Shown: in pieces, positions 1 through 8,208 of the stretch
Numbering within the stretch: the first letter of the stretch is position 1
Layout of the letters: every line of letters starts with the position of its first letter
Source of the DNA: an uncultured Lachnospiraceae bacterium
Lineage (GTDB): Bacteria; Bacillota; Clostridia; Lachnospirales; Lachnospiraceae
Assembly (NCBI GenBank): GCA_947382415.1
Contig: CANCYO010000030.1
Span: 1 to 33,280 of the forward strand
Length of the DNA stretch: 33,280 nucleotides
Direction: 5' to 3'
The notes under the pieces: model-generated
Databases searched by the model: none
What the model saw: the letters and a program-made list of their open reading frames with translations, nothing else
What the model was told of the DNA's origin: nothing
Translations under genes and position numbers: made by a program

Positions 1-51
1 AGCACCTGACTTTTAATCAGGTTGTCGGGGGTTCGAATCCCCCGTGCTTCA
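1..51 (+). tRNA. tRNA-Lys(TTT), 3' part, truncated by window start
   Basis: The anticodon stem CCTGA/TCAGG (5-9 and 17-21) encloses the loop CTTTTAA, giving anticodon TTT at 12-14 (lysine). The T-arm GGGGG-TTCGAAT-CCCCC is at 27-43, followed by the 3' acceptor strand 44-50 and discriminator A51. CCA is not encoded. The 5' acceptor strand and D-arm lie outside the window. No other tRNA follows. Confidence 0.93.
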
Positions 52-256
52 TTTTGGCAGAATTTAACGGTTGAAGTACAGATAGAAAATACAGAAAAAT
101 AGTGAGAACAGGCATGAGCGTTTGGAGATATCCGTGAGCTTATGATCTGTTCTTTTTTTGCAGGCAGTAATTGTATTGCCAGAAATGCTTGTATACGGAA
201 AACAAGATTAATATTTAAGCGTCTATATAAGTATAACAAGACGGGAGGTTCAAGAT

Positions 257-820
257 ATGAAGTGCACTATGAAAAACAGGAAGAGACAAATGACAGGGAT
301 TCTTATTATGTCTGTTATGCTGGCGTTTTCAGCATGTGGAACTGTTACTGGCGCCGTAGAGATGGAATCAAAAGACGTATCCGTATCCGGAGGGGGCAGC
401 CTGCGAGATGCTCACCCCGAAACCGTGGTTTCACCGGATGGCGGAACACAGGAGCAGGAAAGTTTATATGAACACAGTCATTTATTATCCGAGGGAGAAA
501 ATACTGTGGAACATGAAGCTGTCGGATATTGCGGCAATACGATGACGACGGTATCCTATAAGGCTACAGCAGAGGGGGAAGCATGGGAGGCGGATTTTGG
601 AGGAAATGATTCAGTGGCACTGACAGATCTTCTGCGTTATCTGGATTACAGCGATGATGTCTGCAGATGTCAGCCGGAATATTATGTGGACACTGAGTTT
701 GGTACAAATTATGGAATTAATCTGACAGAAGGGTATGTCCGCCATGACGGTGGTCAGGTGTCATTGACAGAGGAACAGCTTGATTTGATTCGGGAAATAT
801 TTGACAGACAGGCCGGATGA
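257..820 (+). CDS. Putative lipoprotein of unknown function
   Basis: This is a 187-aa protein of no family I recognise. A basic N-terminus and a hydrophobic stretch end in a lipobox-like AFSAC with Cys27, so it is probably a lipid-anchored extracytoplasmic protein. The mature part is acidic and low in complexity to about residue 65, then appears folded. The start ATG has a GGGAGG ribosome site at about 243-248. An in-frame ATG at 269 is a less likely alternative. The gene stands alone between the tRNA and the L,D-transpeptidase gene. A 109-aa reading frame overlapping its start is a shadow. Confidence 0.75.
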   Translation: MKCTMKNRKRQMTGILIMSVMLAFSACGTVTGAVEMESKDVSVSGGGSLRDAHPETVVSPDGGTQEQESLYEHSHLLSEGENTVEHEAVGYCGNTMTTVSYKATAEGEAWEADFGGNDSVALTDLLRYLDYSDDVCRCQPEYYVDTEFGTNYGINLTEGYVRHDGGQVSLTEEQLDLIREIFDRQAG

Positions 821-890
821 TGACATCATGGAAAAAATATTCATAATCCGTAATCTGGCAAATAAAAAATTTCACCGGATGCTATGTTTT

Positions 891-920
891 TTGTCATTCC
901 CGTGTTATAATTGATATGAA
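891..920 (+). promoter_or_regulatory. Possible promoter of the L,D-transpeptidase gene
   Basis: TTGTCA (891-896) lies 18 bp before TATGAA (915-920). A TATAAT at 906-911 is also present but too close to that -35. The match is only approximate. Confidence 0.35.
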
Positions 921-956
921 TTTTACGATTGAGAGAGTGAGGAACAGAGGAGTATT

Positions 957-2408
957 ATGAAAAAAATTGTGGGAGGAATCCTGGGCCTGCTGGCAGCGAT
1001 TCTTGTCTGCGCCTATATTGTGGTGGCTGTTTATTTCGGGAGTCACTTTTATCCCGGGACGACAATCAACGGCGAAGATTTTTCCAATGCGGATTCTGTA
1101 GCGGTATCTGTGCAGTTAATGATGCAGAGGCAGGATTATCGACTGCAGGTATTGGGAAGAGGTGCGGATATCAATGAGAGCAGCGAGCTGTTTGAGATTT
1201 CGGCAAAGGATGTGGATCTTACCACCGCTATTGAGGATGGAGATATCCAGGCATTGCTGAAGAAACAGAAGAGCTGGCTTTGGCCCATGACTATCTGGGG
1301 CGGTCATGTCCACGAACTGACCGGCCGCGCGGTAGTGGACGAGGGTAAGCTGAGGGCTCTGTTGGAGCAGCAGGAGGTATTTGACGAGAAGCATGTGATA
1401 AAGCCGGTGGACGCTTATCTGGACGGTTATTCAGAGGTGGAGAAGAGTTTTGTTCTGGTGCCGGAGGTCAAAGGTACGCAGGTGAATCTGAATGCCGTGG
1501 AGGAGAGTGTCCGGCAGGCCATGGCGGATGGGCTGAACCGTGTGGATCTGAATGAGCAGGGCTGTTATGTGGAACCTGCCGTCACCGTTGCGGACGAGGA
1601 ACTGCAGCAGAATCTCAGCCAGGCGAACAAGTGGCTGGAGACGCGGATCACTTATGACTGGAATGGCAGAGAGGTTGTGCTGGATGGAGAGCAGATCAGA
1701 AAGTGGGTGATTCTGAAAAACGGCAGGATTATGTTGGATGAGAATGCCGTTGCGGAGTTTGTGGCAGAAAATGCCAGAGAGTATGATACCTATGGTAAAA
1801 ACCGTACTTTCCACACTGTCATGGGATATGATCTGAATCTGCCCAGCGGGGCTTTCGGATGGCTGACGGATCGTGAGGCTGAGGTTAAGGCACTGCTGCA
1901 GTTGATTGATGAGGGAACCGTGGGAGACAGGGAACCGGAGTACGCCAGCAAGGGGCCGTGGAAGGGCGTGAACGATATCGGCAACACTTATGTTGAGGCT
2001 GATATGACGCATCAGCATTTATACCTGTTTCAGAAGGGAGAGCTGGTGCTGGAGAGCGACTTTGTGTCCGGCAATATGAGCAACGGCTGTACGACGCCTG
2101 AGGGGGTATTCGGTCTGACTTACAAGACCACCAATGCGGTACTGCGGGGTGCGGATTATGTGACGCCTGTGACATACTGGATGCCTTTTCACGGAAATTA
2201 TGGCATGCACGATGCTACCTGGCGGGATACCTTTGGCGGAGATATCTATCTGAATGACGGTTCTCACGGATGTCTGAATCTGCCTTTGGACAAGGCTGCG
2301 GAGATCTATGGATATATGACGGAGGGTTTTCCGATTATATGCTATTATTATCCGCCCGGCGTACTGCCGGAGACTCCACCGGAACTGCCGGAGGACGATG
2401 AGGACTGA
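957..2408 (+). CDS. L,D-transpeptidase with peptidoglycan-binding domain (YkuD family)
   Basis: The enzyme is predicted to make 3-3 cross-links in, or attach proteins to, peptidoglycan. The 483-aa protein begins with a membrane anchor (residues 5-30). A long region resembling the PG_binding_4 domain pairs follows (about 35-310), and the C-terminal YkuD catalytic domain covers about 345-460. The catalytic motif SHGCLNLP contains nucleophile Cys439 and His437, and the upstream Y-G-M-H motif is also present. The tail is Pro/Glu/Asp-rich. Single-span topology with an external catalytic domain is inferred from the N-terminal anchor. The ATG start is preceded by GAGGAG-like sequence. Overall length and domain order fit the Clostridia members of the family. 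Confidence 0.93.
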   Translation: MKKIVGGILGLLAAILVCAYIVVAVYFGSHFYPGTTINGEDFSNADSVAVSVQLMMQRQDYRLQVLGRGADINESSELFEISAKDVDLTTAIEDGDIQALLKKQKSWLWPMTIWGGHVHELTGRAVVDEGKLRALLEQQEVFDEKHVIKPVDAYLDGYSEVEKSFVLVPEVKGTQVNLNAVEESVRQAMADGLNRVDLNEQGCYVEPAVTVADEELQQNLSQANKWLETRITYDWNGREVVLDGEQIRKWVILKNGRIMLDENAVAEFVAENAREYDTYGKNRTFHTVMGYDLNLPSGAFGWLTDREAEVKALLQLIDEGTVGDREPEYASKGPWKGVNDIGNTYVEADMTHQHLYLFQKGELVLESDFVSGNMSNGCTTPEGVFGLTYKTTNAVLRGADYVTPVTYWMPFHGNYGMHDATWRDTFGGDIYLNDGSHGCLNLPLDKAAEIYGYMTEGFPIICYYYPPGVLPETPPELPEDDED

Positions 2409-2495
2409 AACGTGTTTTATGATGCATAAAAAGCAGATTCAGAGAATATTGGTTTGTAGAAAAAATGTAAGAGGGTTTAGCGAGGCAGGTGTAAT

Positions 2496-3086
2496 ATGAA
2501 GAACGGAACAATCAGACAGCGCGCCAGAGAACGTCATGCAAAGAATGCGCTGCGCTGGCAGAGGCATTTGGAGCGTCAGAGGGATTTGAATAACAAAATT
2601 AAGGCTGCGGCGTCTGATATTTTACAGTCGCCCCAGTTCAGATCCACCAGAAGGCATATTCAGCACGGTAACGTGACGGTGAATAACCATTGCCTGAATG
2701 TGGCAAAATACAGTCTGGCGATCAGTGAGAAGCTGCATATTTCATGCAGTCGGGAGGAGCTGATCCGGGGAGCTCTGCTCCATGATTATTTCCTTTATGA
2801 CTGGCACAGCAGAGAGCATGTTCCTATCTACAAGCTTCACGGATTTTATCATCCGGGTGTGGCGTTGAAAAATGCTCTGGAGGAGTATGAGCTTACACCG
2901 AGAGAGAGGGATATTATCAAAAAGCATATGTGGCCTCTGACGATCATGCCGCCCACATGCCGGGAGGCGTGGATCGTGACGATGGCGGATAAGTGGTGTT
3001 CCCTGTTGGAGACCTTTAGAATCTATAAAGGGCATGGGGTTCAAAGGTATGACAGAGACGAACAGTCTGTTTCGACAACTGCATAG
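2496..3086 (+). CDS. HD-domain protein (putative phosphohydrolase)
   Basis: This 196-aa protein carries an HD-type metal-binding core: a histidine in the NNHCLNVAKYS helix (about residue 69), the paired LLHDYFLYDW motif (about 94-103), H-P around 119, and a distal MADKW aspartate (about 168). The N-terminal 40 residues are strongly basic and helical. HD proteins of this size in Clostridia are often annotated as phosphohydrolases, but the substrate is unknown. The 3' end overlaps the decarboxylase start by 38 bp, so the two are probably translationally linked. Confidence 0.8.
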   Translation: MKNGTIRQRARERHAKNALRWQRHLERQRDLNNKIKAAASDILQSPQFRSTRRHIQHGNVTVNNHCLNVAKYSLAISEKLHISCSREELIRGALLHDYFLYDWHSREHVPIYKLHGFYHPGVALKNALEEYELTPRERDIIKKHMWPLTIMPPTCREAWIVTMADKWCSLLETFRIYKGHGVQRYDRDEQSVSTTA

Positions 3087-4473
3087 TTATGGTGAGACGG
3101 ACTATTATCCCTATCACATGCCCGGGCATAAAAGAAGACAATTGGGAGAGATGCCCGAGCAGCTTTTAAAAGCGGATATCACGGAGATAGATGGTTTTGA
3201 CAATCTGCATCAGCCCGAAGGAATCCTGCGCAGGCTGCAGGAGAGCGCCAATGCTCTGTATGGGGCACAGGAGACGTTTTATCTGATCAATGGAAGCACG
3301 GGAGGCATCCTGACTGCCGTCAGCGCTGCCCTGCCCCGGGGCGGACATTTGCTCATGGCGAGAGACTGCCACAGATCGGCCTATCACGCGGCGTATCTGC
3401 GGGGATTAAAGTTGAGCTATATCTGTTCGGAACGGGTAGAGGGTTTTGAGTTTCATGAGGCTGTGACGCCCGCACAGGTGGAGCGGGCGTTGGACAGTGA
3501 GCCGGATATTGGGGCCGTGCTGATCGTGTCGCCCACTTATGAGGGACGTATTGCTGATGTGGAGGAGATTGCCCGGGTGGTACACAGCCGGGGAATTCCC
3601 CTGCTGGTGGATGAGGCGCATGGAGCGCATCTGGGGCTTGCGGAGGGATTTTCTCCGGGAAGCTGTACTCTGGGAGCGGATATTGTCATTCACAGCGTTC
3701 ATAAGACTCTGCCGTCTGTGACGCAGACGGCGCTCTTACATCTAAGCGGAGATTTGATCGACCGGGAACGAATCAGACGTTATCTGCATATTTACCAATC
3801 CAGCAGTCCATCCTATCTATTGATGGCCGCTATCTGTGACGCCATGGAGATCGTGGAGACACAGGGGCGTGAGCGCTTTGCCTGGTTCAGACAGCGGTAT
3901 GAGCGTATGCTGGAGCGGTTGAAGACCTGTATGCACTTCCGTTTTGTTCCATGGCAGGATGTAGAGCGGTGCAGACAGGATATCGGTAAGCTGGTTATCC
4001 ACACAGGGCAGAGCGGATTATCGGGAAAATGGCTCTATCAGACGCTTTTAGAGCGGTATCATCTGCAGTGCGAGATGGCGGCGGGAAATTATTGTCTGGC
4101 CATGTTTACCATGGCGGATGGGGAGGAAGCCTATGTCAGGATGGAACAGGCGCTTCTGGAGCTGGACGGACAGTTGACGCAGCAGGGCTGTGGCTGGCAG
4201 AATGAACTTGAGGTTTACTTACCGGAGCCGGTGATTGTTTATCCGATGGAGCAGGCATGGGATATGCCATGTAAAACAGTAAAACTATCGGATGCTGTGG
4301 GACGCCCCGCGGCGGATTTCGTGAATTTATATCCTCCGGGGATTCCGCTGCTGGTACCCGGAGAAGTATTGACAGATTCTATTTACCGGCAGATTACGGA
4401 TGCTCTGAACAGAAAACTGTCTCTTCAGGGAGTTGAGGAGTCGGATGGAGAAGCTTTTATAAAGATTTTATGA
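3049..4473 (+). CDS. PLP-dependent Orn/Lys/Arg decarboxylase family protein (YaaO-like)
   Basis: The family decarboxylates basic amino acids to polyamines or their precursors. The 474-aa protein starts with the typical YYPYHMPGHKR motif. It contains the PLP aspartate in VDEAHGAH (Asp188) and the Schiff-base lysine in HSVHKTLPS (Lys219), and has the shorter C-terminal domain of the YaaO-type enzymes. I place the start at 3049 (MTETNSLFRQL), which aligns with family N-termini. An in-frame ATG at 3034 would add five residues, and neither has an ideal ribosome site. A decarboxylase gene (yaaO) also precedes the tmk-holB block in Bacillus. Substrate choice among Lys, Arg and Orn cannot be read from the sequence. 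Confidence 0.9.
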   Translation: MTETNSLFRQLHSYGETDYYPYHMPGHKRRQLGEMPEQLLKADITEIDGFDNLHQPEGILRRLQESANALYGAQETFYLINGSTGGILTAVSAALPRGGHLLMARDCHRSAYHAAYLRGLKLSYICSERVEGFEFHEAVTPAQVERALDSEPDIGAVLIVSPTYEGRIADVEEIARVVHSRGIPLLVDEAHGAHLGLAEGFSPGSCTLGADIVIHSVHKTLPSVTQTALLHLSGDLIDRERIRRYLHIYQSSSPSYLLMAAICDAMEIVETQGRERFAWFRQRYERMLERLKTCMHFRFVPWQDVERCRQDIGKLVIHTGQSGLSGKWLYQTLLERYHLQCEMAAGNYCLAMFTMADGEEAYVRMEQALLELDGQLTQQGCGWQNELEVYLPEPVIVYPMEQAWDMPCKTVKLSDAVGRPAADFVNLYPPGIPLLVPGEVLTDSIYRQITDALNRKLSLQGVEESDGEAFIKIL

Positions 4474-4566
4474 TTGTTAACCATTTGGAAGACAGAGTGA
4501 CAGGTTGAATAAAAATGCGTGTTCAACTGTTGAAGCATGACAGCGGAGTAGTTCCGGTGTGTGAGT

Positions 4567-4582
4567 GCGCGTCGCAACGCGC
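4567..4582 (+). promoter_or_regulatory. GC-rich hairpin just upstream of the pyk ribosome site
   Basis: GCGCGT and ACGCGC form a perfect 6-bp stem with a CGCA loop, ending a few bases before the AGGAG ribosome site at about 4586-4590. It could affect translation initiation or mRNA stability. No T-run follows, so it is not a terminator. Confidence 0.4.
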
Positions 4583-4595
4583 GAGCAGGAGTATT

Positions 4596-6026
4596 ATGAG
4601 AAAAACCAAAATTATCTGTACCATTGGTCCTGCCAGTGAGAACGAGGAATGTCTGAGAGAACTGATGCTGGCCGGCATGGATGTGGCCAGATTCAATTTC
4701 TCTCACGGCACGAGAGAGGAGCAGAAGGAGAAGCTTCAGCGCGTTTTGCGGGTGCGTGAGGAATTGGGCGTTCATGTGGCGACTCTGCTTGACACCAAGG
4801 GTCCGGAGATTCGTTTACGGGATTTTGAGGGAGGCAGGGCTGAGCTTGTGCCGGGCCAGACTTTTACGCTTACAACCGAGGAGATAATGGGTAGTTCCCA
4901 GCGTGCGGCGATTTCTTATAAGAATCTCAAAAACGACATATCTGTCGGAACTACGATTCTCATAGACGATGGATTGATTGAGATGTGCGTTGAGGAGATC
5001 AAAGAGGAAGATATTGTCTGTCGTGTAATAAACGGCGGTTTTGTGTCGAATCATAAGGGTGTAAATGTACCGGGAGCCGTTTTGTCCATGCCCTATATCA
5101 GCGACACGGACAGGGAGGATATCATATTTGGCGCCGAGATGGGATATGAGTTCCTGGCGGCCTCTTTTGCCAGATGCAAGGAGGATATTCTTGAAGTGCG
5201 AAGTCTCTTACAGGAGCACGGCAGCGATATGAAGATCATTGCCAAGATCGAGAACATGCAGGGGATTCAGAATCTGGAGGAGATTTTGCATGTTTCTGAC
5301 GGTATCATGGTGGCCAGAGGAGATATGGGCGTGGAGATTCCGCTGGAAGAGGTGCCGGTATTACAGAAGAAAATGATCAAGATGGCCAATATGGAGGGAA
5401 AGCATGTTATCACTGCCACGCAGATGCTGGAGTCCATGATCAAAAATCCCCGTCCCACCAGGGCGGAGGCCACCGATATTGCAAACGCAATCTATGACGG
5501 CACTACCGCGATCATGCTCTCGGGAGAGAGTGCGGCGGGACTCTATCCTGTTGAGGCGGTGAAGACCATGTCCCGCATTGCGGAGAGCGCGGAGAAGGAT
5601 ATTGATTATCTCGGCAGAATGAACAAAGCGGAGAAGGTCATAGCAGAATCCTTAGCGGACAGTAAGGATATTACTACCGCCATTGCCCATGCGACCTGTC
5701 ATATCGCGATGAATCTGGAGGCGGCTGCCATCATCACGGTGACCCTGTCGGGATTTACGGCGGAAGCTGTATCCCGCTTTAAGCCCGGCTGTCCTGTGAT
5801 CGGCTGTACGCTTTCTGAGCGTGTGGCAAAACAGTTAAATCTTCTGTGGGGAGTAAAGCCTATGCTCATCCGCAGGGAGGAGACTACCGATCAGCTCTTT
5901 GCGGATGCGGTGGACGCTGTCAGGAGAACCGGGCTCATCAAGGCCGGAGATAAAGTGGTGGTCACTGCGGGAGTGCCTCTGGGCGTCACCGGCAATACAA
6001 ATATGATCAGAGTGGTGGAAGTCTAA
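4596..6026 (+). CDS. pyk: Pyruvate kinase
   Basis: Catalyses PEP + ADP to pyruvate + ATP in the last step of glycolysis. The 476-aa protein begins RKTKIICTIGPAS and has the substrate-binding NFSHG motif near residue 34. It carries the family signature IAKIENMQGI with its catalytic lysine, followed by the ARGDMGVEIP loop. It ends after the regulatory C-domain and lacks the extra PEP-utiliser-like extension found in Bacillus enzymes. The reading frame is open upstream to 4515, but the start at 4596 has AGGAG at good spacing and matches the family N-terminus. Its stop overlaps the next start (TAATG), showing operon coupling. Confidence 0.96.
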   Translation: MRKTKIICTIGPASENEECLRELMLAGMDVARFNFSHGTREEQKEKLQRVLRVREELGVHVATLLDTKGPEIRLRDFEGGRAELVPGQTFTLTTEEIMGSSQRAAISYKNLKNDISVGTTILIDDGLIEMCVEEIKEEDIVCRVINGGFVSNHKGVNVPGAVLSMPYISDTDREDIIFGAEMGYEFLAASFARCKEDILEVRSLLQEHGSDMKIIAKIENMQGIQNLEEILHVSDGIMVARGDMGVEIPLEEVPVLQKKMIKMANMEGKHVITATQMLESMIKNPRPTRAEATDIANAIYDGTTAIMLSGESAAGLYPVEAVKTMSRIAESAEKDIDYLGRMNKAEKVIAESLADSKDITTAIAHATCHIAMNLEAAAIITVTLSGFTAEAVSRFKPGCPVIGCTLSERVAKQLNLLWGVKPMLIRREETTDQLFADAVDAVRRTGLIKAGDKVVVTAGVPLGVTGNTNMIRVVEV

Positions 6027-6613
6027 TGAGTAAAATCTTTTATCTAATGGGTAAAAGTTCATCGGGAAAGGACACCATTTTCAAGGAGCTGGAGGGATTG
6101 CGCACATTGGTGTCGTATACCACCCGGCCCATCCGGGCGGGAGAACAGAATGGCGTGGAATACTATTTCACGGACGAAGCGGGTTTCCAAAAGCTGTTAT
6201 CCTCAGGAAAGGTGATCGAACAGCGGGAATACCATACCTTTCACGGCGTCTGGCGGTATTTTACCGTGGACGACGGGCAGTTTGTGCCGGAGGGAAAGCA
6301 GAATTATATCATGATCGGCACCTTGGAGGCTTATCGGAGCATGCAGAGTTATTTCGGGGCGGATAAGGTGCTGCCGGTTCTGATCGAGCTGGATGATGGA
6401 CAGCGTCTGCAGCGGGCGCTGGACAGGGAGCGGCAGCAGGAATGTCCCAGATATGAGGAAATGTGCAGACGTTTTCTGGCGGACAGCGAGGATTTTGCCG
6501 AGGAGAAGATCCGGGAGGCAGGAATAACAATTAGGTTTCAGAATGACGATCTGGAGCGGTGTCTGGCGGATATACACGCATACATAGAGGAGCATGGACA
6601 TTCGTATGAGTAA
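6026..6613 (+). CDS. Guanylate-kinase-like NMP kinase (divergent)
   Basis: The 195-aa protein has a P-loop GKSSSGKDT (residues 9-17) and the guanylate-kinase GMP-binding signature around SYTTRPIRAGEQNGVEYYF (about 30-48). The predicted role is phosphorylation of a nucleoside monophosphate. The P-loop differs from the usual GPSGVGKGT-type of housekeeping Gmk, and the lid region is Arg-rich. The gene occupies the position where Bacillus has tmk and yaaQ, before yaaR-holB-ricT. It could be a second guanylate kinase or have an altered substrate. It overlaps pyk by one base and is followed 24 bp later by yaaR. Confidence 0.82.
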   Translation: MSKIFYLMGKSSSGKDTIFKELEGLRTLVSYTTRPIRAGEQNGVEYYFTDEAGFQKLLSSGKVIEQREYHTFHGVWRYFTVDDGQFVPEGKQNYIMIGTLEAYRSMQSYFGADKVLPVLIELDDGQRLQRALDRERQQECPRYEEMCRRFLADSEDFAEEKIREAGITIRFQNDDLERCLADIHAYIEEHGHSYE

Positions 6614-6637
6614 GGGACACAGACAGGAGGTGAGTGC

Positions 6638-7078
6638 GTGGAAATCAAGGTAAATCAGGTACAGCAGCAGGCTCCGGTAGAGCAGACCCAGCAGACTGCG
6701 CCCACGGACGGAAGTTTTAAATTTATGCTCTCCAGCCATATTGAGGAAGCGGAGCTGCAGGAGCGGCTCAACACGCTTATGGAGGAGATCACCATGCAGG
6801 GCGAGCGTCTGGCCAAGAAGCGTGATGTGAAGGATATGAAGCATTACAGAGGGCTTGTGAAGAGCTTTTTGAATGAGATCGTGACGCACTCGCATGCGTT
6901 TTCCAGAGAGAATTTTCTCGACAGACGGGGACGGCACAGAGTCTATGGCATCATCCGGCTGGTGGACGAGAATCTGGATCAGCTTGCCCAGGAATTGATG
7001 AAGGACGAGAAGGATAATCTGGCGATTTTGGAGAAGATAGGGGAAATCAGAGGTTTGCTTCTGGACATATTCACATAG
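6638..7078 (+). CDS. yaaR: YaaR family protein (DUF327)
   Basis: This 146-aa protein has a Gln-rich, disordered N-terminus (1-25) followed by an all-helical domain with the family features KDMKHYRGLVKSFLNEIV and DRRGRHRVYGIIRLVDENL. The function of the family is not established. It is a conserved neighbour of holB in Firmicutes. The start codon is GTG with a strong AGGAGGT site at 6625-6631. The stop lies 23 bp before the holB start. Confidence 0.88.
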   Translation: MEIKVNQVQQQAPVEQTQQTAPTDGSFKFMLSSHIEEAELQERLNTLMEEITMQGERLAKKRDVKDMKHYRGLVKSFLNEIVTHSHAFSRENFLDRRGRHRVYGIIRLVDENLDQLAQELMKDEKDNLAILEKIGEIRGLLLDIFT

Positions 7079-7101
7079 GAGAACCCGGGGGGGGAATACA
7101 T

Positions 7102-8094
7102 ATGGCAAAATTTACGGATATCATCGGTCAGGAACAGATCAAAGAGCATTTGCAGAATGCGCTGTCCGCAAAGAAAATTTCTCATGCTTATATCATTAAC
7201 GGTGAAAAGAGTTCCGGAAAGGAATTTATAGCAAAGGTTTTCGCCATGGCGTTGCAGTGCGAGAAGCAGGAGTTGGAACCCTGCCAGGAATGTCATGCCT
7301 GCAGGCAGGCTCTGTCCGGCAATCAGCCCGATATCATCCGTCTGAGCCACGAGAAGCCCAATACCATCAGTGTGGACGATATCCGCAGTCAAATCAACAA
7401 TGACGTGGCCATCAAGCCCTATAGCAGTCCTTATAAGATTTATATCATAAATGAGGCTGAGAAGATGACGCAGCAGGCGCAGAATGCGCTGTTAAAGACC
7501 CTGGAGGAGCCTCCCGGATATGCGGTGATACTGCTTCTGACGGCAAATGTCAATGCGCTTCTGCCCACGATCCTGAGCCGTTGTGTGGTGTTGAATATGA
7601 AACCTGTGGCGGACAGCCGCGTCAGGGCATATCTCATGGAAGAGCTGCAGGTGCCGGACTACAAGGCGGATGTGTGCGTGGCTTTCGCCCGGGGAAATAT
7701 CGGCAAGGCCAAGGCGCTGGCATCCAGTGAGGATTTTGAGAATATCAAGAATGAGGCATTGTCCTTATTAAAATATATTCAGGATATGGAGCTCTATGAG
7801 ATTGTGGCCGCCGTCAAAAAGATCGGCGAGTATAAACTGGAGATCAACGATTATTTTGATATTATGGCTATCTGGTATCGGGATGTGCTGCTGTTTAAGG
7901 CTACAAGGGACGCCAATCATCTGGTGTTTCGGGAGGAGCTGGGGGCGCTTCGCAAATGTGCCCAGCGCAGCAGTTATGAAGGGATCGAGACCATCATCAA
8001 GGCGCTTGATACGGCAAAACGCAGGCTGGATGCCAACGTGAATTTTGATCTGACTATGGAATTGCTGTTTTTAACCATTCAGGAAAACGGCTAA
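7102..8094 (+). CDS. holB: DNA polymerase III subunit delta'
   Basis: Part of the clamp-loader complex that places the beta clamp on primed DNA. The 330-aa protein opens with FTDIIGQEQIKEHL. It has a degenerate P-loop (GEKSSGKEF), a zinc-binding cysteine set (C-x8-C-x2-C-x2-C near residues 50-66), the degenerate Walker B region IINEAEKM, and the SRC motif (ILSRCVVL), all typical of delta'. A G-rich ribosome site precedes the ATG. Position between yaaR and ricT matches the conserved Firmicutes order. Confidence 0.95.
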   Translation: MAKFTDIIGQEQIKEHLQNALSAKKISHAYIINGEKSSGKEFIAKVFAMALQCEKQELEPCQECHACRQALSGNQPDIIRLSHEKPNTISVDDIRSQINNDVAIKPYSSPYKIYIINEAEKMTQQAQNALLKTLEEPPGYAVILLLTANVNALLPTILSRCVVLNMKPVADSRVRAYLMEELQVPDYKADVCVAFARGNIGKAKALASSEDFENIKNEALSLLKYIQDMELYEIVAAVKKIGEYKLEINDYFDIMAIWYRDVLLFKATRDANHLVFREELGALRKCAQRSSYEGIETIIKALDTAKRRLDANVNFDLTMELLFLTIQENG

Positions 8095-8119
8095 AAGGAT
8101 GGCTTTTTGAAAGCGTATG

Positions 8120-8128
8120 TGCTATAAT
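8120..8128 (+). promoter_or_regulatory. Extended -10 promoter candidate for ricT
   Basis: TGCTATAAT is a perfect extended -10 (TGnTATAAT) in the 114-bp gap between holB and ricT. No good -35 is visible, which an extended -10 can tolerate. It would make ricT-trmN6-rsmI a separate transcription unit. Confidence 0.5.
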
Positions 8129-8208
8129 GTAAAAGCTTTTGAGTTGGCGTTTAGTTGTTATTTGGTTTTTAGAGAGTTGTTAAATGAGTTGTTTAGTGAG
8201 GTGTATAG

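Noticed and set aside
142..471. 109-aa frame at the window start
   Set aside because: It overlaps the lipoprotein gene in another frame and has no ribosome site or typical composition.
4515..4595. N-terminal extension of pyruvate kinase
   Set aside because: The ribosome site and conserved N-terminus support 4596; the extension includes the leader hairpin.
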